Both the position numbers and the translations under genes were made by a program. From NCBI RefSeq assembly GCF_013184775.1, contig NZ_JAATVV010000015.1:55757-119756 (forward strand): a stretch of DNA of 64,000 bases, given 5' to 3'. Source of the stretch: Martelella sp. HB161492 (GTDB taxonomy: Bacteria; Pseudomonadota; Alphaproteobacteria; Rhizobiales; Rhizobiaceae). How positions within the stretch are numbered: the first letter of the stretch is position 1; every line of letters begins with the position of its first letter. The notes below the pieces were generated by a model. That model did no database searches. It saw only the letters and a program-made list of their open reading frames with translations, and had not been told where the DNA came from. Of this stretch, positions 28,434 to 36,314 are shown one piece after another.

Positions 28434-28468
28434 TTTTATATTATAAACTTGTGTTCTACAATATAAAA
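28434..28468. promoter_or_regulatory. Inverted repeat in the IclR/aldolase intergenic region
   Basis: TTTTATATT (28434-28442) and AATATAAAA (28460-28468) are perfect 9-base inverted arms around a 17-base spacer. The block is strikingly AT-rich and holds TATA-like -10 elements on both strands (for example TACAAT at 28457-28462). It is the best candidate for the IclR operator and the divergent promoters. Confidence 0.5.
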
Positions 28469-28530
28469 CAAAAGCGCGATCGACATCCCTTCCATGGCCG
28501 ACAGGGACGCTTCCGCCGGAGGCTCCAGAC

Positions 28531-29442
28531 ATGCAGTATCCCAAATTCTCAGGCATCATTCCGCCCGTTTCCACGCTCTTCACCGACACAGGCGCGATCG
28601 ACCGCGCCGCCATGGCGCATGTGATCGACATGCTGATCGAAGCAGGCGTCAACGGCCTGTTTTTCCTTGGCACTGGCGGCGAGTTCTCGCAGATGTCAGC
28701 CGAAGAACGCCGTTCAGCCGCCGAGATCGCCATTGACTGTGTCAAGGGCCGGGTGCCGGTGCTGATCGGTACGGGAAGCCCGAACATGCGCGAGGCTGTG
28801 GCACTGTCGCGTCATGCCGCATCCGCCGGTGCCGATGGGATCGTGGCGATCAATCCCTATTACTGGAAGGTCACGGAGACCAATCTCTTCCGCTATTTCG
28901 GGGCGATTGCCGAAAGCGTCGACCTGCCGATGCTGGTCTATAATTTCCCTGATCTGACCGGCCAGGATCTGACGCCGCAGATCATCAAGCAGCTGGCTGA
29001 TGCCAATGAAAATATTGTCGGGGTGAAGGATACGATCGATTCCGTCGGTCATCTGCGTCGCATGATTGATGTGGTGAAGGGTGCGCATCCCGACTTTTCC
29101 GTTTTCTGCGGTTATGACGACCACCTGGTCAATACGTTGCTGATGGGGGGCGACGGGGCGATTTCGGCAAGCGTGAATTTCGCGCCGCAGCTGTCGGTCG
29201 GGATCTACCGCGCTTTCCTCGCGGATGATCTTTCGACCATGACCAGCCTCAACCGCCAGCTTCTGAAGCTGCCGAAGCTTTACGGCCTCGATGCGCCCTT
29301 CGTGAATGTGGTGAAGGAGGCCATGCGGCTGACAGGCCTGCCGGTTTCGAACTATGCTCTGCCGCCGGCCGGGCCGGTGAGTGCCGAGATGAGCGGGGAG
29401 GTTCGTCAGGTACTGGTTTCAGCCGGTGTGCTGAAGGGCTGA
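28531..29442 (+). CDS. DHDPS-family 2-keto-3-deoxy sugar-acid aldolase (YagE/YjhH type)
   Basis: Class I aldolase of the dihydrodipicolinate synthase family. It is 303 residues. The Schiff-base Lys is in IVGVKDTID (about residue 166), the conserved Tyr in VYNFPDLTGQ, and the phosphate/carboxylate loop FLGTGGEFSQM near residue 50. True DapA usually has GTTGE at that loop; GTGGEF and the neighbouring YjhG-type dehydratase point to cleavage of 2-keto-3-deoxy-pentonate or -hexonate to pyruvate and an aldehyde, as for E. coli YagE/YjhH. It is the first gene of the operon controlled by the divergent IclR. Confidence 0.87.
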   Translation: MQYPKFSGIIPPVSTLFTDTGAIDRAAMAHVIDMLIEAGVNGLFFLGTGGEFSQMSAEERRSAAEIAIDCVKGRVPVLIGTGSPNMREAVALSRHAASAGADGIVAINPYYWKVTETNLFRYFGAIAESVDLPMLVYNFPDLTGQDLTPQIIKQLADANENIVGVKDTIDSVGHLRRMIDVVKGAHPDFSVFCGYDDHLVNTLLMGGDGAISASVNFAPQLSVGIYRAFLADDLSTMTSLNRQLLKLPKLYGLDAPFVNVVKEAMRLTGLPVSNYALPPAGPVSAEMSGEVRQVLVSAGVLKG

Positions 29443-29480
29443 TTACAGAGGAATAGAGAAGAGGCCACAGGGAGGACAGG

Positions 29481-31439
29481 ATGGCACTGGACAGGATTTT
29501 CGATGACGGGGGCGACGCGATCTTCGATATCGCCACCAATGCTCCGGGGCCGGAGGGGTCGCTGCCGCTGACGCCGGACATGCTGGTGAATGCGCCGAGC
29601 GGTGATATTTTCGGCCTCACGCTCAATGCCGGCATGGGTTGGTCGCCGAAGCGCATGCGCGGGCCGGAAGTCATGCTGGTCGGCACCATGGGCGGGATAC
29701 GCCAGCCGGATGGCAAGCCGGTCGCCCTCGGCCTCCATACCGGCCATTACGAGATCGGCCTGCAGATGGACGCCGCCGCCCGTGAAATCGCCGGTGCGGG
29801 CGGCATGCCCTTTGCCACCTTTGTCAGTGATCCCTGTGATGGCCGCACCCAGGGCACCACCGGCATGTTTGATTCGCTGCCCTATCGCAATGATGCCTCG
29901 ATCGTCATGCGGCGGCTGATCCGCTCCCTGCCGACGCGCAAGGCGGCCATCGGCGTTGCCACCTGCGACAAGGGCCTGCCCGCCATGCTGATGGCGCTCG
30001 CCGGCATGCACGATATCGCCACGGTGCTGGTGCCGGGCGGAGCGACGCTGCCGCCGACCTTCGGCGAGGATGCGGGCAAGGTGCAGACGATCGGTGCCCG
30101 TTTCGCCAACAATGAATTGTCGCTTGAAGATGCCGCAAGTCTCGGCTGCCGCGCCTGTGCGTCGCCGGGCGGCGGCTGCCAGTTTCTTGGCACGGCGGGA
30201 ACGTCCCAGGTGGTGGCCGAAGGGCTGGGGATGGCGCTGCCGCACAGTGCGCTTGCGCCCTCCGGTCAGCCGGTCTGGCTGGAGATTGCCCGCGCATCCG
30301 CCCGTGCCGCCCTCGGCCTGATCGAGAAGAAACTGACGACCAGGGATATCCTGACCGACCACGCGATCGAAAACGCCATGGTGGTGCATGCCGCCTTTGG
30401 CGGTTCGACCAATCTTCTTCTTCATATTCCGGCGATTGCCTTTTCCGCCGGGTTGAAGCTGCCGGAGGTCGGCGACTGGACGCGGATCAACCGCGCCGTT
30501 CCGCGCCTTGTCAGCGTGCTGCCGAACGGGCCGGAATATCACCCGACCGTGCGTGCCTTCCTTGCCGGTGGCGTGCCGGAGGTCATGCTGCATCTGCGCC
30601 GTCTCGGCCTTCTCCACGAAGATGCCATGACCGTGACCGGTGAAACGCTGGGCGACAATCTCGACTGGTGGGAAGGGTCAGAGCGGCGCGCCCGTTTCAG
30701 AGCGCTGCTCGCCGCGCATGACGGGGTCGATCCGGATCGGGTGATCATGAGCCCGGATCAGGCCAGAACCCGAGGTCTGACCTCGACAATCACCTTTCCT
30801 GTCGGCAACATTGCGCCGGAGGGGTCGGTGATCAAGTCGACGGCGATTGATCCGTCGGTGATCGACGAAAACGGCATCTACCGTCACAAGGGACGGATCA
30901 AGGTCTTCACCCGCGAGCGCAATGCCATCAGCGCCATCAAGACAGGGCATATCCGTGCTGGTGACATCATGGTGGTGATGGGCGGTGGACCGTCGGGCAC
31001 CGGAATGGAGGAGACCTATCAGCTGACCGCCTCGCTCAAGCATCTTTCCTTCGGCAAATATGTGAGCCTTCTGACGGATGCCCGCTTTTCCGGCGTGTCG
31101 ACCGGCGCCTGTGTCGGTCATATCGGCCCGGAAGCGCTCGCTGGCGGCCCGCTCGGCAAACTGCGTGACGGTGATGTTGTCGAGCTCATCGTCGACTGCC
31201 GCAGGCTTGAGGGATCGGTGAATTTTCTCGGAACGGACGAGCAGCCGCTATCGCGGGAGGAGGGGGCAGAGGAGCTGGCGCGGCGTGCGCCGCATCCAGA
31301 TCTCGCGCCAGAAGCGGCATTGCCGGATGATACCCGCCTGTGGGCGGCATTGCAGGCGGCAAGCGGAGGCACCTGGCGTGGCTGCATCTATGATCCGGAC
31401 AGGATCATCGCAGCGCTGTCGCGGGGCACTGCGCGGTGA
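29481..31439 (+). CDS. yjhG: Sugar-acid dehydratase, YjhG/YagF type (IlvD/Edd family)
   Basis: Fe-S dehydratase converting an aldonic acid, D-xylonate for E. coli YjhG/YagF, to its 2-keto-3-deoxy form. It is 652 residues, the length of YjhG. Cysteines placed to ligate the cluster occur in [31 protein letters not shown] and [16 protein letters not shown]. The C-terminal IlvD motif [19 protein letters not shown] is complete. GGGAGG lies upstream of the ATG. It follows the aldolase by 38 bases, the same pairing as yagE-yagF and yjhH-yjhG in E. coli, so the two act in sequence. Confidence 0.9.
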   Translation: MALDRIFDDGGDAIFDIATNAPGPEGSLPLTPDMLVNAPSGDIFGLTLNAGMGWSPKRMRGPEVMLVGTMGGIRQPDGKPVALGLHTGHYEIGLQMDAAAREIAGAGGMPFATFVSDPCDGRTQGTTGMFDSLPYRNDASIVMRRLIRSLPTRKAAIGVATCDKGLPAMLMALAGMHDIATVLVPGGATLPPTFGEDAGKVQTIGARFANNELSLEDAASLGCRACASPGGGCQFLGTAGTSQVVAEGLGMALPHSALAPSGQPVWLEIARASARAALGLIEKKLTTRDILTDHAIENAMVVHAAFGGSTNLLLHIPAIAFSAGLKLPEVGDWTRINRAVPRLVSVLPNGPEYHPTVRAFLAGGVPEVMLHLRRLGLLHEDAMTVTGETLGDNLDWWEGSERRARFRALLAAHDGVDPDRVIMSPDQARTRGLTSTITFPVGNIAPEGSVIKSTAIDPSVIDENGIYRHKGRIKVFTRERNAISAIKTGHIRAGDIMVVMGGGPSGTGMEETYQLTASLKHLSFGKYVSLLTDARFSGVSTGACVGHIGPEALAGGPLGKLRDGDVVELIVDCRRLEGSVNFLGTDEQPLSREEGAEELARRAPHPDLAPEAALPDDTRLWAALQAASGGTWRGCIYDPDRIIAALSRGTAR

Positions 31440-31487
31440 TCGCGTCGGCGGGTCTGATGAACTGAATTATGTGCAGGGAGGTGCCTG

Positions 31488-32246
31488 ATGGCGCGGTTTG
31501 CAGTTGTAACGGGTGGAAGCACCGGCATTGGCCGGACATTGGTCGAAGCGCTGGCGGGCGAAGGCTATAAAGTGGCCTTCAGCTACCGATCGCATGGCGA
31601 GGCGGCGCGGTCACTTGAGGAAAGCGTTGCCAAGGCGGGTGGCGCAGCGCTCGGCATGACCTGCGATGTCGGCGACAGCAGCGACGTCGACAGGTTTTTT
31701 GCCGCCGCCTGCGACTGGGCGGAAGCCGCGCCCGATCTTCTGGTCAATAATGCCGGGGTGCAGACCTGGGCTCCGCTTGTCGATCTTGAGGAAGAGGACT
31801 GGGACAAGGTGATCCGCACCAACCTCAAGGGCTGCTTTCTCAACACGAAACGTGCGGCCAAGGCGATGATCGCCGCCGGAAAGGGCGGGGCGATCGTCAA
31901 TATCGGCTCTGGCTGCAACAAGCTCGCCTTTCCAAAACTGGTCAGCTACACCGCGTCCAAGGGCGGAATCGAGCAGCTTACCAAGGTTGCTGCCGTTGAG
32001 CTTGGCCCGCATGGCATCACCGTCAATTGCGTGGCGCCCGGTGCCATCGCTCTTGAACGCACGCTCGAAGAGGTGCCGGATTATGAGGACACCTGGTCGA
32101 AGATCACGCCGTTGCGGCGCATCGGCAGGCCGGAGGACATCGTCGGACCGGTCATGTTTTTTGCAACACCGGCCGCGGCCTTCGTCACCGGGCAGACGCT
32201 CTGGGTCGATGGCGGCGTGTTCAGCCAGGCGGCCTGGCCCTATTGA
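31488..32246 (+). CDS. Short-chain dehydrogenase/reductase
   Basis: Classical SDR of 252 residues. NAD(P)-binding motif TGGSTGIG (about residues 8-15), NNAG motif, and active-site Ser/Tyr/Lys with SYTASKGG (Tyr about 155, Lys 159). The C-terminal GQTLWVDGG is typical. GGGAGG precedes the ATG. It is third in the sugar-acid operon, so it probably oxidises the sugar, sugar acid or the aldehyde product. Its 3' end overlaps by 7 bases the stop of the oppositely oriented unrecognised gene that follows. Substrate cannot be told from the sequence. Confidence 0.9.
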   Translation: MARFAVVTGGSTGIGRTLVEALAGEGYKVAFSYRSHGEAARSLEESVAKAGGAALGMTCDVGDSSDVDRFFAAACDWAEAAPDLLVNNAGVQTWAPLVDLEEEDWDKVIRTNLKGCFLNTKRAAKAMIAAGKGGAIVNIGSGCNKLAFPKLVSYTASKGGIEQLTKVAAVELGPHGITVNCVAPGAIALERTLEEVPDYEDTWSKITPLRRIGRPEDIVGPVMFFATPAAAFVTGQTLWVDGGVFSQAAWPY

Positions 32247-34249
32247 ACGCTGCCCTGGTCAACGACCTGCGGAGGCCGATCCTCGACGATATGGGGTTCA
32301 GACAACGTGGCGGCCTGCTGTTTGAAATCGGCGTGGAGGTCTCCGAGTGATCTGACGTGACGGTCGACGACCTCGTCAAGAATTTTCCGACAGGAGGACC
32401 TGAAATCTGCAGGGTACTGGGCACACTGATCGATGATGGCCTGAAATGTGCCGCGGGAAATGCGCCGTGTATTGCCAATGAAATTCAGAACCATGTTCTC
32501 GAACGCATCGTTGCGTTCCCGGGATGTCGGAATTTCGCTGACTTTCCGAATGGTCAGGTTGAGTGAATTGTAAGATCCAAGTTGGCATATCCATGGAAGA
32601 AGTGGCAGAAAGGACGACTTGAAGCGGTTGATTGAAACACTGTCAGCGTTGCTGGTATTGCCCATCATCTTCGTGACGTTGGTGTTGGCGAGAACCTTTT
32701 CATAGATCTCGATCATGGCTGAATGCTCATTGCGGTTTTGAACGTTCCCGGATCGCTTCTGTCGCTCATATTGATATTGCTGCCTTGATATGCGCGCCGT
32801 GTGTTTCGCAAGCTTCGTCAAGACTTCGTGATTTTGCGGTTCCGGCAGAGAAGACGAGCTCGTTGATGAATCGTGAACCCGGTTGATGATTTCGGCGCAA
32901 AATAACGACAGTCCCCATTGCGGTAAGGCGTGCCGCAGGTTGTTGACGACGGCCAGATAGGGTGACTGGCGCAGGAGCGCGTCAGTGTTACCCCGATCTT
33001 TGAGCTGCTTGTTGGCACGATGCAGCTTGTCGGCAATTTGCAGCTGAATGCGCATCAATTCACGCTGCGGTCCGGCTTCGGTAACCCGGCTGAGATCAAC
33101 CCGGTTGTGAAGCTTGTTCATGTTTTCGAGAGAGAGATGTCTGAAATCATATTGGCTGATGCGTGAGTTTCCATGGATTTTAAAATCCAGGCCCTGCTCC
33201 AGCGATGAGAGCAAGCCGAGCATTTCTCTCCAGTCACCCCGTTCACTGGTATTCATGAAATTCAGTTCAATCCCGTGAAACTCCTCTCGTTGATGGATCA
33301 GCGTCGAAGGAGCGCCACTTGTGCCTGCGACCGAAGGCCCGCAAAGCCGCGGCCGTTTGGGCGTTGCCACGCTTTGCTGCTCCTCCATCGGCAACATCGC
33401 AGATGATGTTGGCTGCGCAGTCGCCGGCTGCCAGCTGCGATTCACCATTGCCGCAAAGAGCTGTTGGAACGATTGCATTTGCACCGCGTCGTTGATGATC
33501 GGCTGAGGGTTGCTGGTGCTGGGCTGATCGTCATAAGCCGGGCCGCCGGAGGCGGTCCAGGTTTGTGGCTGATGTGAGCCGGGCTCTGCGCGCAGGTGGC
33601 CGCCATCGGGCCACTGCTCTTGCCGCTGCCGTATGAGCGAATTTGTTAGATCTGTAGCCGCGGTTATCAACGCGGACTCGACATCTTGCGCGCTGCTTGC
33701 TGCGGGCAGGGACCGGGACACACCACTGTCCCAGCCGGTCGATCGCCCCGGCGGGACGAGCGGATTTGCGCTTCTGGCGGTCTGATTGTCATAGGTGCTG
33801 CCGGACAGAGCGGGTGCAGTCGGGGCGTCCGGCTGAAGCGGGTATTGTCGTTCTGGCGGCTGAGGGCCAGAGGGCTGTCGGTTTGCCTGATCGATCAAAA
33901 ACTGCCATAGCTCGGGTCCCGATGCACCGGCTCGCAGCCCGCTCTGCATGGGCTGCAGATCTTGCGCAACAGGCGCGGCACGAATGGGAACGGGGACGTG
34001 AAAGGCGGCGATGGCAACGGGTCGCAGCGGCAGTCTTAATCCGACGGGCGCAGGTGCATCGACTTCGCCGGTCGCCAGCGTGTTCGCTGCGGATTCAAAC
34101 AGCGTGAGAGTGGTCGGGCGTACGGGCCGCGGCGGCGCCTCGATTGCGGATGAACTTGGCTGCGCCATCAAGTGCCGTCCGGGTGGGGGTGTTTCTCCCG
34201 TGTGGGATGGCTGTTGCCGGTTGCCATCAATATTGATGTTTGGAAACAA
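32240..34249 (-). CDS. Unrecognised 669-residue protein, candidate secreted effector
   Basis: I do not recognise this family. The N-terminal half (about 1-320) is rich in Pro, Ser, Gln and Ala, has no signal peptide or membrane segment and looks disordered. The C-terminal half (about 325-645) is mostly helical and polar. Residues 298-301 (K-R-P-R within ATPKRPRLCG) match the monopartite nuclear-localisation consensus K-K/R-X-K/R. Two related short segments, SGSTYDNQTARSANP near 149-163 and SGGPAYDDQPSTSNP near 234-248, hint at an internal repeat. The start is TTG with a strong AGAGGA site 6 bases upstream; ATG at residue 28 is an alternative. Base composition is lower in GC than the neighbours (30/60 from 32641, 39/60 from 31981). 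The gene lies opposite to and between two SDR genes of one operon. A type III or IV effector is my inference. Confidence 0.7.
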   Translation of the reverse strand: MFPNINIDGNRQQPSHTGETPPPGRHLMAQPSSSAIEAPPRPVRPTTLTLFESAANTLATGEVDAPAPVGLRLPLRPVAIAAFHVPVPIRAAPVAQDLQPMQSGLRAGASGPELWQFLIDQANRQPSGPQPPERQYPLQPDAPTAPALSGSTYDNQTARSANPLVPPGRSTGWDSGVSRSLPAASSAQDVESALITAATDLTNSLIRQRQEQWPDGGHLRAEPGSHQPQTWTASGGPAYDDQPSTSNPQPIINDAVQMQSFQQLFAAMVNRSWQPATAQPTSSAMLPMEEQQSVATPKRPRLCGPSVAGTSGAPSTLIHQREEFHGIELNFMNTSERGDWREMLGLLSSLEQGLDFKIHGNSRISQYDFRHLSLENMNKLHNRVDLSRVTEAGPQRELMRIQLQIADKLHRANKQLKDRGNTDALLRQSPYLAVVNNLRHALPQWGLSLFCAEIINRVHDSSTSSSSLPEPQNHEVLTKLAKHTARISRQQYQYERQKRSGNVQNRNEHSAMIEIYEKVLANTNVTKMMGNTSNADSVSINRFKSSFLPLLPWICQLGSYNSLNLTIRKVSEIPTSRERNDAFENMVLNFIGNTRRISRGTFQAIIDQCAQYPADFRSSCRKILDEVVDRHVRSLGDLHADFKQQAATLSEPHIVEDRPPQVVDQGSVQ

Positions 34250-34594
34250 CTTGATTCCTCTTCCTGCTATCTCGAAGTCTCAGTATTACATGCCGCTCTT
34301 CCAATAAAAACTTCGAAATTTCAGATAGTTCGGTTGGTGCACATCAATGCCGGCCGTATCGCATGATCCATGCTGACGGGATGGGGCAGCATTTAGCGAC
34401 TGGCTCACGCGGTCATTTCTGATTAGGCTGAGGCGGAAGGGCGATGAACCGCTTTCTTCACCTATCGGCCGCTCGGCCGTCTGACGATTTCAGCACTGAT
34501 CAGCACGAACGTGATTGCCGCAGTCAGTGCCCTTGATCGGCCTGCAGATCCGGTGTCCGGTGAGCGCGCAAGAAGAAAATGGAGTTTGGAAAAC
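34250..34594. other. Intergenic region upstream of the candidate effector and the SDR gene
   Basis: This 345-base gap separates two divergent genes. The 80 bases next to the effector gene are AT-rich and hold a perfect 7-base inverted repeat (34272-34278 with 34310-34316). A dyad GCATG-ATC-CATGC sits at 34361-34373. I see no good tts box or other named secretion-regulon promoter, and no convincing gene. Confidence 0.45.
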
Positions 34595-35374
34595 ATGGCG
34601 GAAGCAAATCTCAATATTCCCGATCTGTCCGGCAAGGCCGTGCTGATCACCGGTGCTTCGACCGGTATCGGTGCAGCCCTTGCAAAAGGATTTGCCATGC
34701 AGGGTGCGAAGATTGGTCTGCACTATAACGCAAGCATTGCCGCAGCTGAGGCTGTTGCCGCAGAGATCGAAGGCGCCGGCGGAACGGTGCGCCTCATCCG
34801 GGCCGATCTCAGCCGTTCTTCGGAAGCCGTGCGGATGGTTGACGAGATGGTCTCGGCCTTCGGCACGGTTGATGGCCTCATCAACAATGCCGGCGGCATG
34901 GTCGCGCGCCGTGCCTATGCCGACATGACCGATGATTTCTACGATGAGGTAATGGATCTGAATGCGCGCTCCGTGCTGGCGGCGACAAAGGCCGCAATTC
35001 CCTATCTGAAGCGTCAGGGCGGCTTCGTCATCAACACGACCTCGATTGCCGCGCGCAATGGCGGCGCACTTGGAAGCGGGCTTTATGGATCATCCAAGGC
35101 CTTCATTTCCAATGTCACCCGCGGCATGGCCAAGGAGCTGATCCCCTTCAAGATCCGCGTGAATGCCGTCTCGCCGGGGGTGATCCTGACACCGTTCCAT
35201 GAACGTTATTCAACGCCGGAGCAGCTTGATGCCGCGCTGAAACAGGTTCCGGAAGGCCGGCTTGGCATGGCCGAGGATTGCCTTGGCGCCTATCTGTTTC
35301 TCGCCTCGGCGGCATTGTCTTCCTATGTCGTGGGGCAGATCATTGAAGTCAATGGCGGCCAGTTGATGCCGTAA
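34595..35374 (+). CDS. Short-chain dehydrogenase/reductase (second, sugar-acid operon)
   Basis: Classical SDR of 259 residues with ITGASTGIG (about residues 17-25), INNAGG, and active-site residues Ser (TTSIAA) and Tyr/Lys (LYGSSKAF). GGAG lies 10 bases upstream of ATG 34595; an in-frame extension upstream has no support. It differs clearly from the SDR at 31488. It is 21 bases before the NAD-epimerase gene, with which it is probably cotranscribed. Likely oxidises or reduces a sugar or its acid; gluconate 5-dehydrogenase-like and 3-oxoacyl-ACP reductase-like relatives cannot be separated by eye. Confidence 0.88.
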   Translation: MAEANLNIPDLSGKAVLITGASTGIGAALAKGFAMQGAKIGLHYNASIAAAEAVAAEIEGAGGTVRLIRADLSRSSEAVRMVDEMVSAFGTVDGLINNAGGMVARRAYADMTDDFYDEVMDLNARSVLAATKAAIPYLKRQGGFVINTTSIAARNGGALGSGLYGSSKAFISNVTRGMAKELIPFKIRVNAVSPGVILTPFHERYSTPEQLDAALKQVPEGRLGMAEDCLGAYLFLASAALSSYVVGQIIEVNGGQLMP

Positions 35375-35395
35375 TTCCGGTTGGGAGGAAAAATC

Positions 35396-36289
35396 GTGAA
35401 CAAGCGTATCGTTTTTACAGGCGGCTCTGGCAAGGCCGGCCGGGAGGTCGTGCCCTATCTCCTGAACAAGGGCTACGACATCCTCAATCTCGACATTGCG
35501 CCGCTGGCCATCGCGGGTGTCAACACGTTGAATGTCGATCTGACGGATAGCGGCCAGGTCTTCAACGCGCTGTCGATGCATTTTGATTTCGATGGCTATG
35601 AGACGGGCAACGGACCTGCGCCGGTGGATGCCGTCGTGCATTTTGCCGCCGTGCCGCGTGTTCTGCTGAAGCCGGATAATGAGACATTCCGCAACAATGT
35701 CATGTCGACCTACAACGTCATCGAGGCGGCAACAAAGCTCGGCATCCGCAAGGTCATCATCGCCTCGTCCGAGACCACCTTTGGTGTGTGTTTTGCCGAA
35801 GGGGATAAGGACTATCACAGCTTTCCGCTGGAGGAAGATTACGATGTCGATCCGATGGACAGCTACGGCCTGTCCAAGGTCTGCAACGAGAAGACGGCGC
35901 GCGCCTTTTCGATGCGCACCGGGGCGGATATCTATGCTCTCAGGATTGGCAATGTGATCTCGCCGGAAGATTACGCGAAGTTTCCGGCCTTTCTTGCTGA
36001 TCCGCCGTCACGCAAGCGCAATGCCTGGTCCTATATTGATGCACGTGATCTCGGCCAGATTGTTGATCTCTGCCTCAAAAAGGACGGGCTCGGCTTTCAG
36101 GTCTTCAATGCCGTCAACGACACGATCACCGCCCGCGAGCCGACGGCGGAATTTCTCGCACAATACGCGCCGGACACGCCGGTCACGCGAGAAATGGGCG
36201 CGTATGAAGCGCCGCTGTCCAACCGCAAGATCCGTGAGGTTCTCGGTTTTCGCGAGCAGCATGACTGGCGCAAATATGTGAAAGACTGA
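35396..36289 (+). CDS. NAD-dependent epimerase/dehydratase family protein
   Basis: Extended-SDR protein of 297 residues. The N-terminal Rossmann motif is TGGSGKAGREV (a G-x-x-G-x-x-G variant, about residues 8-18) and the catalytic Tyr-Lys pair is in SYGLSKVCNEK (about 160). The start is GTG 35396 with GGGAGG at 35383-35388; an upstream TTG would place the ribosome site inside the gene. Some relatives are uronate dehydrogenases or sugar-nucleotide epimerases. In a sugar-acid operon a dehydrogenase making an aldonolactone or aldarate is likely, but this is an inference. A terminator hairpin overlaps its stop. Confidence 0.85.
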   Translation: MNKRIVFTGGSGKAGREVVPYLLNKGYDILNLDIAPLAIAGVNTLNVDLTDSGQVFNALSMHFDFDGYETGNGPAPVDAVVHFAAVPRVLLKPDNETFRNNVMSTYNVIEAATKLGIRKVIIASSETTFGVCFAEGDKDYHSFPLEEDYDVDPMDSYGLSKVCNEKTARAFSMRTGADIYALRIGNVISPEDYAKFPAFLADPPSRKRNAWSYIDARDLGQIVDLCLKKDGLGFQVFNAVNDTITAREPTAEFLAQYAPDTPVTREMGAYEAPLSNRKIREVLGFREQHDWRKYVKD

Positions 36290-36312
36290 CGGGGCAACCC
36301 GTCAGTCAGGGT
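36284..36312. terminator. Bidirectional terminator after the epimerase gene
   Basis: GACTGACGGG-GCAA-CCCGTCAGTC is a perfect 10-bp stem with a tetraloop between two converging genes. It overlaps the stop codon of the epimerase gene. GGGTTTT follows on the plus strand and TTTCACATATTT on the minus strand. Confidence 0.8.
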
Positions 36313-36314
36313 TT

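Noticed and set aside
28531..29442. Dihydrodipicolinate synthase (dapA) for lysine synthesis
   Set aside because: The phosphate-loop variant and the paired YjhG-type dehydratase with an IclR regulator indicate sugar-acid catabolism.
34250..34500. tts box (TtsI site) upstream of the candidate effector
   Set aside because: GTCAGC followed by a dyad occurs around 34361-34379 on the minus strand, but the TCGAAAGCT core and downstream CC are missing, so it does not match the consensus.
32240..34594. Insertion sequence or integron around the lower-GC gene
   Set aside because: No transposase or integrase remnants, no target-site duplication or long terminal inverted repeats visible.
34462..34723. 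Small minus-strand frames of 77-78 codons
   Set aside because: They overlap the SDR start region antisense and show no family or ribosome site.
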